Shown: positions 7,849 to 17,665, counted from the first letter of the stretch. The stretch is 50,595 nt of DNA from Streptomyces misionensis (GCF_007896895.1 NZ_VOGW01000006.1:1-50595); one strand, 5' to 3'. Notes: generated by a model from the sequence alone, not told the origin. Translations and numbers: made by a program.

Positions 7849-8778
7849 TCAGACCGTGAGGACGAGCTTGCCCCGGAGGTGACCGCCTTCGAGCAGCCGG
7901 TGCGCGTCGGCGACGCGCTCGAACGGGAACGTCTCCTGCACGTGGACCCGGAGCCTGCCTTGCTCCACGAGATCGACCAGACCTCGCAGCGCGACCGGAT
8001 CGGGGTCGACCGCGATGCCGCTGAAGCGCAGGCCGGCCGCCGCGTACGCGGCGGCGAGCGCAGCGTCCTCCTCGGCGACCGCCGTCACCAGGTGACCGCC
8101 CGGGCGGAGCACGCCGAGCGACCGCTCGACGGTGTCGCCGCCGATCGTGTCGAGCACGACGTCGATGTCGCGGACCGCCTCGGTGAAGTCGACCGCCGTG
8201 TAGTCGATCACCTCGTCGGCGCCGAACCCCTCGACGAACTCCCGCTTGCTCCCGCTGGCGGTCGCGATCACGTACGCGCCGAGCGCCTTCGCGATCTGGA
8301 TCGCCACGTGGCCGACCCCGCCGCCACCGCCATGAACCAGGACGCGGTCACCCGCGGTCACGCCGGCGAGGTCGACGAGGCCCTGCCAGGCCGTCAGCCC
8401 GACGATCGGCAGCGCCGACGCCTCGACGTGGGAGAGCGACGCGGGCTTGCGCGCCAGGTGCAACGCCGGCGCCGACACGACCTCGGCGTACGCCCTCGCC
8501 GCCCGCGGGAACAGCGGCATCCCGAACACCTCGTCACCGGGTCGCAACCGCCATGTCCCCGGCGCCTCCTCGACCACGCCGCTGATGTCCCAGCCCAGGA
8601 CGAACGGCGGCCGGCCGAGCAGCGGGAACTCGCCGGCGCGCAGGCGCGCCTCCAGCGGGTTCAGCCCGATCGCCTTGACGCGGACGAGGACCTCGCTCGG
8701 AAGGGGCTGGGGCTCGGGCGCGTCCACGACGGTGAGCACCTCGGGACCGCCGAACGTCTGCTGGGTGATGACTCGCAT
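7849..8778 (-). CDS. NADP-dependent zinc-free quinone-type oxidoreductase
   Basis: A 309-aa medium-chain dehydrogenase/reductase of the quinone oxidoreductase group. The N-terminal GroES-like part contains NPLEARLRAGEFP and LGWDISGVVEE; the Rossmann part carries VLVHGGGGGVGHVAIQIAK, and YTAVDF/LDTIGG follow. No catalytic-zinc Cys/His set is present, as expected for this branch. The ATG at 8778 follows AGGAG at 4 bp. It is divergent from an HxlR regulator 89 bp away, the usual pairing for redox- or aldehyde-responsive HxlR control. Confidence 0.9.
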   Translation of the reverse strand: MRVITQQTFGGPEVLTVVDAPEPQPLPSEVLVRVKAIGLNPLEARLRAGEFPLLGRPPFVLGWDISGVVEEAPGTWRLRPGDEVFGMPLFPRAARAYAEVVSAPALHLARKPASLSHVEASALPIVGLTAWQGLVDLAGVTAGDRVLVHGGGGGVGHVAIQIAKALGAYVIATASGSKREFVEGFGADEVIDYTAVDFTEAVRDIDVVLDTIGGDTVERSLGVLRPGGHLVTAVAEEDAALAAAYAAAGLRFSGIAVDPDPVALRGLVDLVEQGRLRVHVQETFPFERVADAHRLLEGGHLRGKLVLTV

Positions 8779-8838
8779 GACTCTCCTGGCTCGGGAGGGG
8801 GGAGAGAACCCAGGCTATGGATCCGACAGGAACCAGCG

Positions 8839-8859
8839 GGTACCTACGGCGCACGTACC
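8839..8859. promoter_or_regulatory. Candidate HxlR operator
   Basis: GGTAC (8839-8843) and GTACC (8855-8859) form an inverted repeat with an 11-bp spacer; read another way, GTACCT is repeated at 15-bp spacing (8840 and 8855). It sits in the 89-bp divergent region next to the HxlR start codon. Confidence 0.45.
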
Positions 8860-8867
8860 TTTGACAC

Positions 8868-9248
8868 ATGAACGGTTTCCGTCCCGGTGATTTCTTTCTC
8901 GCCGACTGCCCGGCGCGGCTGGCGGTCGAGCTGATCGCCGACAAGTGGACGGTGGTCGTGCTCTACGGCCTCAGCGAGGGCCCGGTGCGCCATGGCGAGC
9001 TGATCGAGCTGATCGGCGGCATCTCCCGCAAGATGCTCACCCAGACGCTTCGACGGCTCGAGGCGCACGGACTCATCCGCCGCCACGCCTACGCCGAGGC
9101 GCCGCCCCGCGTCGAGTACGAACTCACCCCGCTCGGGGCGACGCTGATCGATCCGATCCACATGCTGACCGAGTGGGCGAGGGCGAACGGCGACGCAGTA
9201 CTCGACGCGCTCGACGCCGCCCCCGATCCGATCACCCCCGGCGGCTGA
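8868..9248 (+). CDS. HxlR family transcriptional regulator
   Basis: A 126-aa single-domain winged helix. The family hallmarks are in order: an N-terminal Cys (DCPARLAVELIADKWTVVVL, Cys14), RHGELIELIGGISRKMLTQTL as recognition helix region, then RRLEAHGLIRRHAYAEAPPR and VEYELTPLG as the wing. A Cys at this place often senses electrophiles. No ribosome binding site precedes the ATG, and TACCTT lies 6 bp upstream, so the message may be leaderless. It faces the quinone-type oxidoreductase, its probable target. Confidence 0.9.
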   Translation: MNGFRPGDFFLADCPARLAVELIADKWTVVVLYGLSEGPVRHGELIELIGGISRKMLTQTLRRLEAHGLIRRHAYAEAPPRVEYELTPLGATLIDPIHMLTEWARANGDAVLDALDAAPDPITPGG

Positions 9249-9290
9249 GGCCCCGGCGAGAGACGGCCCCTCCATCGCTTCCGCCGGGTC

Positions 9291-10223
9291 TCAGTCGTCC
9301 TCGGTGATGAAGTCGGCCAGCGCGGCGGCGACGGCATCGGGCTGTTCGTCGGGGATGAAGTGTCCCGCGTCCGGCACGACGATGCTGGTGGCGTGGTCGG
9401 CCCACGGCCTGATGGAAGCCGCCATGTCGGGGATGGAGCCGTGGCTGCTGGAGATCCCCAGGACCGGGACCGTCAGGCGCTGCTGGTCCAGCGCTTCGTG
9501 GTTCTTCCGCGCGGACTCGGCGGCGTCCCGGTAGTAGGCCAGGGATGCGCGGAGTCCGCCGTCGGCGGCCACGGACGCGGCGTAGTGCTCGATCTCGGCG
9601 TCGTCGAAGGTGTCGGGGGAGAGGGCCTTGACCTTCAGGAACCAGCCGACGTACTCCCGTTCACGGCCGGCGAGCAGCGTCTCGGGCAGGTCGGGCACGA
9701 GGTGGAAGGCGAAGTGCCAGGTCTTCCACGCCCGCTCGGGGTCGGTCGGAATGGCGTCGGGAAGCGTGATGCCCGGGATGCCGGCGTCGAGCAGCGCCAG
9801 ACCACGCAACTCGTTCTGGTGTGTCAAGGCGAGGGAGAAGGCGACCCACGCGCCGATGTCGTGGGCGGCCAGCCAGTACGTCGGGACTCCGAGCGCCTTG
9901 ACCGCGGCGTGGACGTGCGCGGCGACCGTGTGCGTGTCGTAGCGGATGTCCGGGCGTTCGGAGTGGCCCTGGCCCGGCAGGTCGATCGCGATGACGCGGA
10001 ACCGGTCGGCCAGGTTCGGCATCACCTTGCGCCATGCCCACCAGGTCTGCGGGAACCCGGCGAGCAGCACGACGGCCGGAGCGTCCATCCGGCCGCCCTC
10101 CACCGCGTGCAGCCGGACGCCGCCCGCGTCCACCCAACGGTGGATGAAACCGGCCAGGTCGGGCAGCGGCAGGTCGCGGACCGGGTTGCCGGAGACACGG
10201 GGGGAGCTTGCGGGGTCGTTCAT
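9291..10223 (-). CDS. Alpha/beta hydrolase, epoxide-hydrolase-like
   Basis: A 310-aa protein. After the oxyanion segment AGFPQTWWAW, the nucleophile elbow reads AAHDIGAW with Asp122, the arrangement of epoxide hydrolases and haloalkane dehalogenases rather than Ser esterases. DLPGQGHSERPD follows the strand before it; the catalytic His is H288 in VPDAGHFIPDE. The cap region contains tyrosines (ASLAYYRDAAE) that could activate an epoxide ring. ATG 10223 follows GAAGGAGAACC. It is divergent from a TetR gene with a long palindrome between them, so it is probably that regulator's target. Confidence 0.88.
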   Translation of the reverse strand: MNDPASSPRVSGNPVRDLPLPDLAGFIHRWVDAGGVRLHAVEGGRMDAPAVVLLAGFPQTWWAWRKVMPNLADRFRVIAIDLPGQGHSERPDIRYDTHTVAAHVHAAVKALGVPTYWLAAHDIGAWVAFSLALTHQNELRGLALLDAGIPGITLPDAIPTDPERAWKTWHFAFHLVPDLPETLLAGREREYVGWFLKVKALSPDTFDDAEIEHYAASVAADGGLRASLAYYRDAAESARKNHEALDQQRLTVPVLGISSSHGSIPDMAASIRPWADHATSIVVPDAGHFIPDEQPDAVAAALADFITEDD

Positions 10224-10339
10224 GGTTCTCCTTCACGTGCGTCGGTGACGCTCAGACGCCGGCCGCGAGCACGCGGTGGGCGTGTTGCCGCGCTGTGTGG
10301 TCCGCGGAGTATCGGGCCACGATCACGCCTTCACCCTAC

Positions 10340-10369
10340 CCCATCCTGAACTGATCGGTTCAAGATGGG
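10340..10369. promoter_or_regulatory. 30-bp palindromic TetR operator
   Basis: Arms CCCATC-n-TGAAC (10340-10351) and GTTCA-n-GATGGG (10358-10369) surround the centre TGATCG; only the single position marked n is unpaired. It lies between the divergent hydrolase and TetR genes and is the best candidate binding site for that TetR protein. Confidence 0.75.
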
Positions 10370-10413
10370 ATGATGGTCTCACCGAGAACGCAGAGCACGA
10401 GGGAAGTGCCGGC

Positions 10414-11004
10414 ATGGCAGGCAAGAAGCAGTTCGACGTCGACACGGCGCTCGATGCCGCGATGATCCAGTTCTGGCGGGCCGGCTACGCGGACACCTCC
10501 GTGGACGACCTGTCCCGGGCGACCGGGCTCAACCGCAGCTCCATCTACTCCTCCCTCGGCGACAAGGACACGCTCTTCGTCCGCTGCCTGGAGCGCTACG
10601 CCACGCGCTACGGAGACAAGTACGACGCCGCGCTGTCCCGCGCCGCCGACCGGCCCCTGGCGGCCGCGCGGGCGTTCTTCGACGTCACGCTGGAACGCAT
10701 CGCGGACCCCGGCCTGCCCGACGGATGCCTGGTGGCCCAGACCGTCATGGCGACGCCGGTGCTGAGCGCGAGCGTCGCGGCGCGCGCACGGGAGGCGATC
10801 GGCTTCCAGCACACCCGGCTGCGCGCCGCGCTGAAGGCCGGCCGGCTGCCCGACGAGGCGGCCGAGTCCTTCGCGGCCCACCTCGCGGCCGTGAACCAGT
10901 CCCTCGCCGTCATGAGCAGAGCCGGAACGAGCCCCGAGCAGCTCCGCGCCGTCGTCGACGTGACCCTCGACGCCCTCGCGCGGACCCTCGGCGCGACCGA
11001 CTGA
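10414..11004 (+). CDS. TetR/AcrR family transcriptional regulator
   Basis: A 196-aa regulator. The HTH is residues about 10-55: DTALDAAMIQFWRAGYADTS, then VDDLSRATGLNRSSIYSSLG. The C-terminal part (FDVTLERIADPGLPDGCLVA and so on) matches the TetR subgroup that includes AcuR/YezE-like repressors. The ATG at 10414 is preceded by GAGGGA at 9 bp; the frame is open further upstream but through the operator, so the longer form is rejected. It is divergent from the epoxide-hydrolase-like gene. Confidence 0.9.
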   Translation: MAGKKQFDVDTALDAAMIQFWRAGYADTSVDDLSRATGLNRSSIYSSLGDKDTLFVRCLERYATRYGDKYDAALSRAADRPLAAARAFFDVTLERIADPGLPDGCLVAQTVMATPVLSASVAARAREAIGFQHTRLRAALKAGRLPDEAAESFAAHLAAVNQSLAVMSRAGTSPEQLRAVVDVTLDALARTLGATD

Positions 11005-11022
11005 ACAGTTGGGACACCGGCA

Positions 11023-11575
11023 CTACTCCTCCGGCTCGCACTCCATCCGCCATGTGTGTGCCAAGCGCCCGGCCGGGCCCCGCCCATGGCGCAGCAGTAC
11101 GTCGGCCTCGTCGCCGAGGAGTTCGCGCCCCAGGGCGGGGAACCAGCCGCCGCGCAGGCTCACGCCGGCATCGGCGGCGCGCCAGAACCAGGCACGTGCC
11201 TCCTCTTTCCGGCCCGCGGCGGCCAAAGACCGGCTGCTGCCTGCAGCGCGTCGGTGTCGCCCCGGGCGGCCGCACGTTCGTGCCGGGGGAGCGCGTCGTC
11301 CAAGCGGTCCGCCGTCGTCAGCCGGTCGGCAGCCCACCGAAGCACCGCATGGCTCCCGTCGGCCGCCGCGCGTTCGCACCAGAGCTGCGCTTCGAGGAAA
11401 CGCGCTCACCCGCGCGCCCGCCTGCTTCGGCCGCGCGCCCGTACCAGGCCAGGGCCTCCTCCAGACGCCCCTCCGCGGCCGGCCGGACACCGGCCCGGCG
11501 CAGCGCCTCCGTGTCGCCCAACTCGGCGGCAGCCAGCGTCCGCTTCATGCTCGATCAACTGCGCGCCCACCTCTG
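11023..11575 (-). pseudogene. TPR/Sel1-like repeat protein, two frameshifts
   Basis: Three minus-strand frames join into one helical-repeat protein. The first (from about 11548) gives LGDTEALRRAGVRPAAEGR and LEEALAWYGRAAEAG. After a frameshift near 11395, the second gives VLRWAADRLTTADRLDDAL and ERAAARGDTDALQAAAGL. After another near 11230, the third gives AAAGRKEEARAWFWRAADAG, ending WRMECEPEE. The repeating pattern A-x-x-GD-x-x-AL is that of Streptomyces TPR-type proteins. Either a decayed gene or two sequencing indels; the 5' end is also unclear. Confidence 0.65.
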
Positions 11576-11653
11576 ACGGGTGGCCGGGCCTGCGGGCGGC
11601 TCCGCGTCCGCGGGCCCCCGCACGCGGTCGACTGCGCTCCCCGCCGAGTGCCC

Positions 11654-13765
11654 TCACTCCTTCTTGTACTTCGGGGACTTCCCCTCGTTGAGACGCTGGA
11701 CCAGGTCGAAGGCGGCGAGGGCGATGGGAAGGAGGTCCGCGGTGGGCACCCGCTCCTTCATCCGGCGAAGCTCGGCCACCAGGGCGACCTCCTCCTTGCC
11801 GGGCTTGCCCACTTTGTCCTCCACCGTGCCCAGCGCGCCGAGGGAGCCATGGATGTGCTCCCAGTCCGCGCGGTGGCCGGAGACCTGTTCCTTCTCCTCG
11901 TCGGTCAGGTGCTTGTAGTTGCGCAGAAGGTCCTTGCCGACCGGTATGCCCTTCAGCCATTCGGCGCGGGTCAGCGGGATCTGCCTCGTCTCGCGGCTGC
12001 CGGCGTCCCCGTGCGCGACCGGCTTGTTGTACAGGGGCTCGCTTCCGTCCTCCGGGAGACCGGCCGCTCTGAGGGCGAACGCGGCAAACATGTCCGGATG
12101 CTCGCGGAAGTGACTTCGCAGCGGGTCGGGCAGCAGCGTGAAGTTGTGGGCGAAGGAGGTGCGGGACATCAGACCGCCCGCGATCGACTTCGAGTTCGGA
12201 TTGACCTCCAGGTTGGAGCCGTACGAAAGGTAGCTGCCGATCAGGGTGATCAGACCGACCAGCCCGGCCGTCGGCTTCTTGCCGGTGATCTCTCGGGGAA
12301 GTTTCTCGGCCTGCTCCTCGGCCCGCCGGCGGATCCCGTCGATCGAGGCGACGGAGTCCCGGTGCAGATCTTGCTTGGCCTCCTTGCGCTGTTCGTGCTT
12401 GGAGCGACCGATGATGCTGGGAGCCTTGGCCGGCACATTGAGGTACTTCACCAGCCGGGGCAGCTCGGCCAGCTTGAAGCCGCCGGTCATCTGCGGCTCG
12501 TAGAGGAGAGCGCCCCGCAACGGGAACACCACCATCCCGGGCAGTGCCGTGAAGCTGCCCGAGTCGACCTCTTCGAGCGCGAAGGACTCCTCGTCCTTCC
12601 GGCTGTCCAGGGCGGTCGACAGGGCGGTGATCTCCTTCATCACCCGGAGGAGCTGATCCTTCGTCGAGAGCGGATCGGTCACCCATTCCAGGGCCGAGCC
12701 GCCCGTCGGGCTGACGTCCGAGGTGAGCCGGTAGTCGGTGCCACTGCCGAGGGTGCCCATCTTGGGGACGTCGCGGCCCCGGAGGGGGGTCTCCCGGATC
12801 CGGTTGTTGTGGAGCAGCGCCGGAACGGCGTCGGCCGCGTGCCGCTTGTAGCTTTCGAGGTTCTCCCGCTTCGCCCGCGCGATCCGCGCGCTGCCCTCGG
12901 GGGTGAGCCGGAACTGGTCGGGATCGCCCCCGGGCAGCGGCGTGAGCCATTTGCCGCGCAGATCCTCCCCGGAGTCCTGTTCGGCCGCGTCCCGGAGGTC
13001 GCTGTACTGCTTCCGGTCGGAAATCTTCCAAAGGATCTTCGCGTCGATGACGGCGTCACGTTCCGAGACCTCGGCCTGGTAGTCCCGCTCGTCCTGGTCG
13101 GTGAGGCCGTTGTGATCCCGCACCTGCCACTGCGACTCGAACTCGAAGCCGACCCGGCGCTGGATCGCGCCCGCGTCCGCGCTCCCGTGCTCCTCGCCCT
13201 CCGCGGCACACCGGTGGACGCTTTGGCCGCGCGCGACCCGAGCCCCGACGTCGGACGCCTCGCGCTCCCACCTGCCGTTCGGATCGCTGAGGCCGCTCGG
13301 CGCGTCGCGCTGGGTGGTGTGGTGGATCTCGTGGGCCATCGTCTCGACGTCACGCAGGACGCTTGCGTTCTGGACGACGATGTTGTCGCCCACGGTGTAC
13401 GCCTTGGCGTCGATGCCCGCGGCGGCCTGCTCGTCGACCGACACCCTGATGTGGCCGAGACCGATGCCGAACGCGTTCTCCATGGACGTACGCATCCCGG
13501 TCGGCAGCCGCCTGCCGCCGCGTCCGGCCGTGCTCGCGGCCTCCCGTACGGCGTCCGGCCCGCTCGACCCACCGCCCCCGGAGGCCTGGGCGACGGCGCC
13601 CTCGTTCCGCTGGCGCGCGATCATGCGGGAGACGGCGGCGTTCCCGATCGAGCCTTGCAGGGCGCCCGGCGATCCCGCCGGAAGGGGACCGGTGACACGA
13701 ACGGGACCGCGTGACCCGGTCTGTTCGCGGTCGGGGTCGCGTCGGGACTCTGTGGCACGCCGCAT
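11654..13765 (-). CDS. DUF4157 (eCIS-core) protein with unusual C-terminal domain
   Basis: About 703 aa from the ATG at 13765; the start is uncertain because no ribosome binding site is clear (ATG 13816 is an alternative). The N-terminal linker holds GALQGSIGNAAVSRM (residues 34-48), common in eCIS-linked Streptomyces proteins. DUF4157 covers about 86-155, with the zinc-protease-like HEIHH at 145-149. From about 200 on there is a large region with VGFEFE (205-210), SALEWVTDPL (357-366) and QMTGGFKLAELP (425-436); the spacing recalls glutamine-synthetase-like amidoligases, an inference from motifs only. A hydrophobic helix (AGLVGLITLIGSYLSYG) follows. No eCIS structural genes are in the window, so it may be an orphan effector. 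Confidence 0.75.
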   Translation of the reverse strand: MRRATESRRDPDREQTGSRGPVRVTGPLPAGSPGALQGSIGNAAVSRMIARQRNEGAVAQASGGGGSSGPDAVREAASTAGRGGRRLPTGMRTSMENAFGIGLGHIRVSVDEQAAAGIDAKAYTVGDNIVVQNASVLRDVETMAHEIHHTTQRDAPSGLSDPNGRWEREASDVGARVARGQSVHRCAAEGEEHGSADAGAIQRRVGFEFESQWQVRDHNGLTDQDERDYQAEVSERDAVIDAKILWKISDRKQYSDLRDAAEQDSGEDLRGKWLTPLPGGDPDQFRLTPEGSARIARAKRENLESYKRHAADAVPALLHNNRIRETPLRGRDVPKMGTLGSGTDYRLTSDVSPTGGSALEWVTDPLSTKDQLLRVMKEITALSTALDSRKDEESFALEEVDSGSFTALPGMVVFPLRGALLYEPQMTGGFKLAELPRLVKYLNVPAKAPSIIGRSKHEQRKEAKQDLHRDSVASIDGIRRRAEEQAEKLPREITGKKPTAGLVGLITLIGSYLSYGSNLEVNPNSKSIAGGLMSRTSFAHNFTLLPDPLRSHFREHPDMFAAFALRAAGLPEDGSEPLYNKPVAHGDAGSRETRQIPLTRAEWLKGIPVGKDLLRNYKHLTDEEKEQVSGHRADWEHIHGSLGALGTVEDKVGKPGKEEVALVAELRRMKERVPTADLLPIALAAFDLVQRLNEGKSPKYKKE

Positions 13766-13879
13766 GAGGAATCCGTTCGAACGAGCGCTGTCGCATCGGT
13801 CTCGAGAAGCGACCATCTCCCAGGGGCTTTCGAAGAGAAAGGCCGAAGAGGGCAGACCCGGGGTCACGGTGCGCTGCCC

Positions 13880-14329
13880 TTGCGGACGCAGCGGGGATAC
13901 GCCCCCGCCGAGGTCCGGGGCTTGGCCGCGACCGGTCCGCAGGCGCGTCTCCACGACCTGACCGGCGGCCGGCCGCTCCTGGTGGACCGAGCCCACCGCC
14001 TGCATGAGGAACTGGGCGACCCCGACGAGGTGTTGCGCCGCCTGGCCGGCCTCCGCACGGACCGGGCCGAGGCCCGCGGATTTGCCGAGGCGACCGGCGT
14101 GTACTCGGATCCGCTGCCGGCCGCCGGGTACAGGGCCCTCGACGACGAGTTCAAGGGCGGCCTCCTCGACCCGGAGGGCGCGGTGACCGCCGTCGCGCTC
14201 AAGATCGATGACGAGGACGGGGCACGGTGGATCGTCAACTGCCTCGACACCCTCCAAGTCTTCGACCGCGAGGACACCCGGTTGCGCCTGGAACCGGCGC
14301 TCCGCGAGTGCGTGGCGCTGAACGGGTGA
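13880..14329 (+). CDS. Hypothetical protein, possibly a gene fragment
   Basis: An open frame of 149 codons from a TTG, with balanced composition unlike the antisense frames. It contains ARLHDLTGGRPLLVDRAHRL, which recalls the lid region of STAND/AAA-type regulators, then ARGFAEATGVYSDPL and the acidic DPEGAVTAVALKIDDEDG, ending ALRECVALNG. No ribosome binding site or good start is visible and the frame is open further upstream, so this could be the 3' remnant of a larger gene. No function is assigned. Confidence 0.4.
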   Translation: MRTQRGYAPAEVRGLAATGPQARLHDLTGGRPLLVDRAHRLHEELGDPDEVLRRLAGLRTDRAEARGFAEATGVYSDPLPAAGYRALDDEFKGGLLDPEGAVTAVALKIDDEDGARWIVNCLDTLQVFDREDTRLRLEPALRECVALNG

Positions 14330-14462
14330 CAGAGCCGGCACGTGAACCGTGACCGGACACGACCGTGGCGATCACGCGAGTGCCGGTCGCGGTTCCGCAG
14401 GGGGCGGAGGACCTGTTGCGCTGACGAGCGCAGCGCGTGTCAGGAGGCCGCGCGGAGAGAAC

Positions 14463-14490
14463 GGCCCCTTGCTGTCGTGCAGAAGGGGCC
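14463..14490. terminator. Hairpin terminator
   Basis: Perfect 8-bp arms GGCCCCTT (14463-14470) and AAGGGGCC (14483-14490) with a 12-nt loop. It lies about 50 bp beyond the stop of the minus-strand TetR gene and about 135 bp after the plus-strand orphan ORF, so it could serve both. Confidence 0.65.
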
Positions 14491-14541
14491 ACACCCGGAA
14501 TTCACCATGGCGGTCGCACCTGTTCGGGGCCACTGCCGGGG

Positions 14542-15207
14542 TCAGCTTTCCGGCGCGTTCCACAGTTCCTGGAGCTCTCCCCAATGCGGTCCCGGGCCGT
14601 GCAGGGCCGCGGGCGGGCCGGGGGCCGGGGTGCGCAGCCCGGCGAGGACCACGTCGAGGTAGCGCAGGTGCAGCGCGGTGGCACGCTCGCCGGTGACGGG
14701 GATGCGAGGGGTGAGGTGTTCGAGTAGCAACGGGATGTCGGCGGACGTGAAGTCGGCGCGCAGCATCCCCGCTCGGTGGGCGCCGTCCACCAGGTCGTCC
14801 AGGGCGGCACGCAGCCGCTCCGCCACGGCCAGCACCTCGTCGGTGGCCGGCAGCCGGCCACCGACCAGAGGAAGGAGCGGACCGCCTGTCCCCTGGACGG
14901 TCAACGCCTCGCGGAAGAAGCGAACGAGGGCGGCCCAGGGGTCGGGCTCCTCGCCGAGCGCCGTGCGCGCCTGCGCGACGAGTTGCTCCATCCCGGCGAT
15001 GCGCATGCGCTGGGCCAGCAGTTCCTTGCTGGGATAGCGGCGGTAGAGACTGCCCATGCCGATCCCGGCGCGGCGGGCGATCTCGGAGACGGGGGCGTCC
15101 CAGCCGCGCTCGGCGAATACCTCCCGCGCGGCCTGGAAGAGGCGGGCGTCGTTGCGGTCCGCCTCCCGCTGTCGGCCTCGGGGTCTGCCTGTGTACGTGT
15201 CACCCAT
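14542..15207 (-). CDS. TetR/AcrR family transcriptional regulator
   Basis: A 221-aa regulator. HTH at residues about 17-62: NDARLFQAAREVFAERGWD, then SEIARRAGIGMGSLYRRYPS. The C-terminal region (VRFFREALTVQGTGG, ATDEVLAVAERLRAALDDLV) matches the SACE_7040-like TetR C-terminal group. ATG 15207 follows GAGGGAG at 11 bp. It is the second gene after the SDR at 15224-15982 with a 16-bp gap, so the regulator is cotranscribed with its presumed target and both are probably under the palindrome at 16030-16047. Confidence 0.92.
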   Translation of the reverse strand: MGDTYTGRPRGRQREADRNDARLFQAAREVFAERGWDAPVSEIARRAGIGMGSLYRRYPSKELLAQRMRIAGMEQLVAQARTALGEEPDPWAALVRFFREALTVQGTGGPLLPLVGGRLPATDEVLAVAERLRAALDDLVDGAHRAGMLRADFTSADIPLLLEHLTPRIPVTGERATALHLRYLDVVLAGLRTPAPGPPAALHGPGPHWGELQELWNAPES

Positions 15208-15223
15208 GGCGCGGCATTCTCCC

Positions 15224-16484
<1,261 letters not shown>

Positions 16485-16498
16485 CGCGAGGCGGGGCC

Positions 16499-17566
16499 TC
16501 AGGGGGTGAGGACCAGCCGGATCGGGTCGCCGATCTTCTTCTCCAGGCGGGCGACGGCGTCGGCCGCCTCGGACAAGGGAACGTGGGCGGTGATGGAGGG
16601 GGTCAGGTCGAGGCGACCGGCGGATGCCAGGCGGATGAGCTGCTCCACGTGGTCGTCGCCGGAGCCGTAGTGGCCGCGGATCTGCTGGGTCTGGAAGCAG
16701 AAGTCGAGGCTGTCGGCGACGGTGAGGGGGTCGGGGGTGAGACCGACGAGGACGAGGACACCGCCGGGGCTGAGTGAGGCAGTGGCCTGGGCGCGGGCGG
16801 TGGCGACGCCGGCGAAGTCGAACGCGGCGTGCACGCCCTGTCCGGCGGTGGCCCCCGCGATGGCCTGGGTGAAGTCGGGTGCCGCCGGGTCGAGCGCGAA
16901 ATCGGCGCCGAAGGCGAGGGCGCGCTCACGTGCGGTGGGCAGTGGGTCGACCGCGATGATCGGCGCCGCGCCGACCAGGCGCGCGAGTCGAACGGCATGG
17001 GCGCCGAGGCCGCCCGCGCCCCAGATGCCGACCGCCTGGGCGGGCCGTACGGTGCCCGCCTCGACGATGGCTGCGTAGGGGGTGGACACGGCGTCGGGGA
17101 TGATCGCGGCCTGGTCGAAGGGCAGGTGGTCGGGGAGCGGGACGAGGGTGTCCTCGCGGGCGAGGGCGTACTGGGCCCAGCCGCCGTCGTAGTCGACGCC
17201 GCGGGTCAGCGGCCGCTGGCAGGTGCGGCGGCGTACGCAGTCCTCGCACTCCCCGCATGCCTGCCCGGCCTGGAGGACGACCGGCTGACCGGGCGCCCAG
17301 GCGCCCCGGACGTCCGGGCCGAGGGTGTGGACCACGCCGGCGACCTCATGGCCGAGGGTGACGGCGGCGCTCTCGCGTACGGCGTCGACGGGGAAGAACG
17401 GGCTGATGCTGCCGTCGATCAGGTGCACGTCGGACAGGCAGACGCCGGCGGCGCGTACCTCGACCAGTACCTCTCCGGGGCCGGGTACGGGCACGGGAAC
17501 CTCTTCGACCGCGAAGGTGAGGGTGTCCAGGTGGAGCCGTCCGGCGAGCATCGTGCTCGTGCGCAT
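16499..17566 (-). CDS. Zinc-dependent alcohol dehydrogenase
   Basis: A 355-aa medium-chain dehydrogenase. Catalytic zinc ligands C43 (GVCLSD), H73 and E74 (GHE); structural zinc cysteines C104, C107, C110 and C116; Rossmann motif GIWGAGGLGAHAVRLA; Asp in AVDPLP suggests NAD preference. ATG 17566 follows GAGG at 8 bp; a start at 17635 would place codons inside two operator-like sites and is rejected. Divergent from the CYP102-type gene and sharing its operator region, so it may oxidise the hydroxylated product of that P450 (inference). Confidence 0.9.
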   Translation of the reverse strand: MRTSTMLAGRLHLDTLTFAVEEVPVPVPGPGEVLVEVRAAGVCLSDVHLIDGSISPFFPVDAVRESAAVTLGHEVAGVVHTLGPDVRGAWAPGQPVVLQAGQACGECEDCVRRRTCQRPLTRGVDYDGGWAQYALAREDTLVPLPDHLPFDQAAIIPDAVSTPYAAIVEAGTVRPAQAVGIWGAGGLGAHAVRLARLVGAAPIIAVDPLPTARERALAFGADFALDPAAPDFTQAIAGATAGQGVHAAFDFAGVATARAQATASLSPGGVLVLVGLTPDPLTVADSLDFCFQTQQIRGHYGSGDDHVEQLIRLASAGRLDLTPSITAHVPLSEAADAVARLEKKIGDPIRLVLTP

Positions 17567-17615
17567 GGCGGAAACCTCGATTCGTTCGGTGGGGGCGGTG
17601 GCGATTCGCTGCGGT

Positions 17616-17639
17616 CGAGTTTGTCGATCGACCATGTCG
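17616..17639. promoter_or_regulatory. Operator-like site 1 of the P450/ADH region
   Basis: Arms CGAGTTTGTC and GACCATGTCG around GATC. Fits the pattern CGAnnTnGTC - 4 bp - GACnAnGTCG found at 17745 and 21718, close to the alcohol dehydrogenase start. Confidence 0.6.
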
Positions 17640-17641
17640 CC

Positions 17642-17665
17642 CTACCTTGTCGATGGACGAGGTCG
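17642..17665. promoter_or_regulatory. Operator-like site 2 of the P450/ADH region
   Basis: Arms CTACCTTGTC and GACGAGGTCG around GATG, two bp after site 1. The weakest match at its outer left arm. A -35-like TTGACG of the alcohol dehydrogenase lies just beyond it on the minus strand. Confidence 0.5.

Noticed and set aside
9253..9289. Terminator between the HxlR and hydrolase genes
   Set aside because: CCCGGCG and CGCCGGG can pair but the loop would be about 23 nt and the stem short, so the support is too weak.
11009..13714. A 901-codon plus-strand open frame opposite the DUF4157 gene
   Set aside because: The minus frame holds recognisable motifs (DUF4157, HEIHH, family linker); the plus frame has only GC-bias peptides.
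11654..13765. An extracellular contractile injection system locus
   Set aside because: Only one DUF4157 protein is present. No sheath, tube, baseplate or AAA ATPase gene is seen.
13766..14341. Extension of the DUF4157 protein to a start at 14341
   Set aside because: The extra 190 residues resemble an antisense reading of the plus-strand ORF at 13880-14329 and lack the normal N-terminal linker of the family.
17567..17635. Upstream start (17635) for the alcohol dehydrogenase
   Set aside because: It would translate through operator-like site 1; the ATG at 17566 has a ribosome binding site and gives the normal family length.
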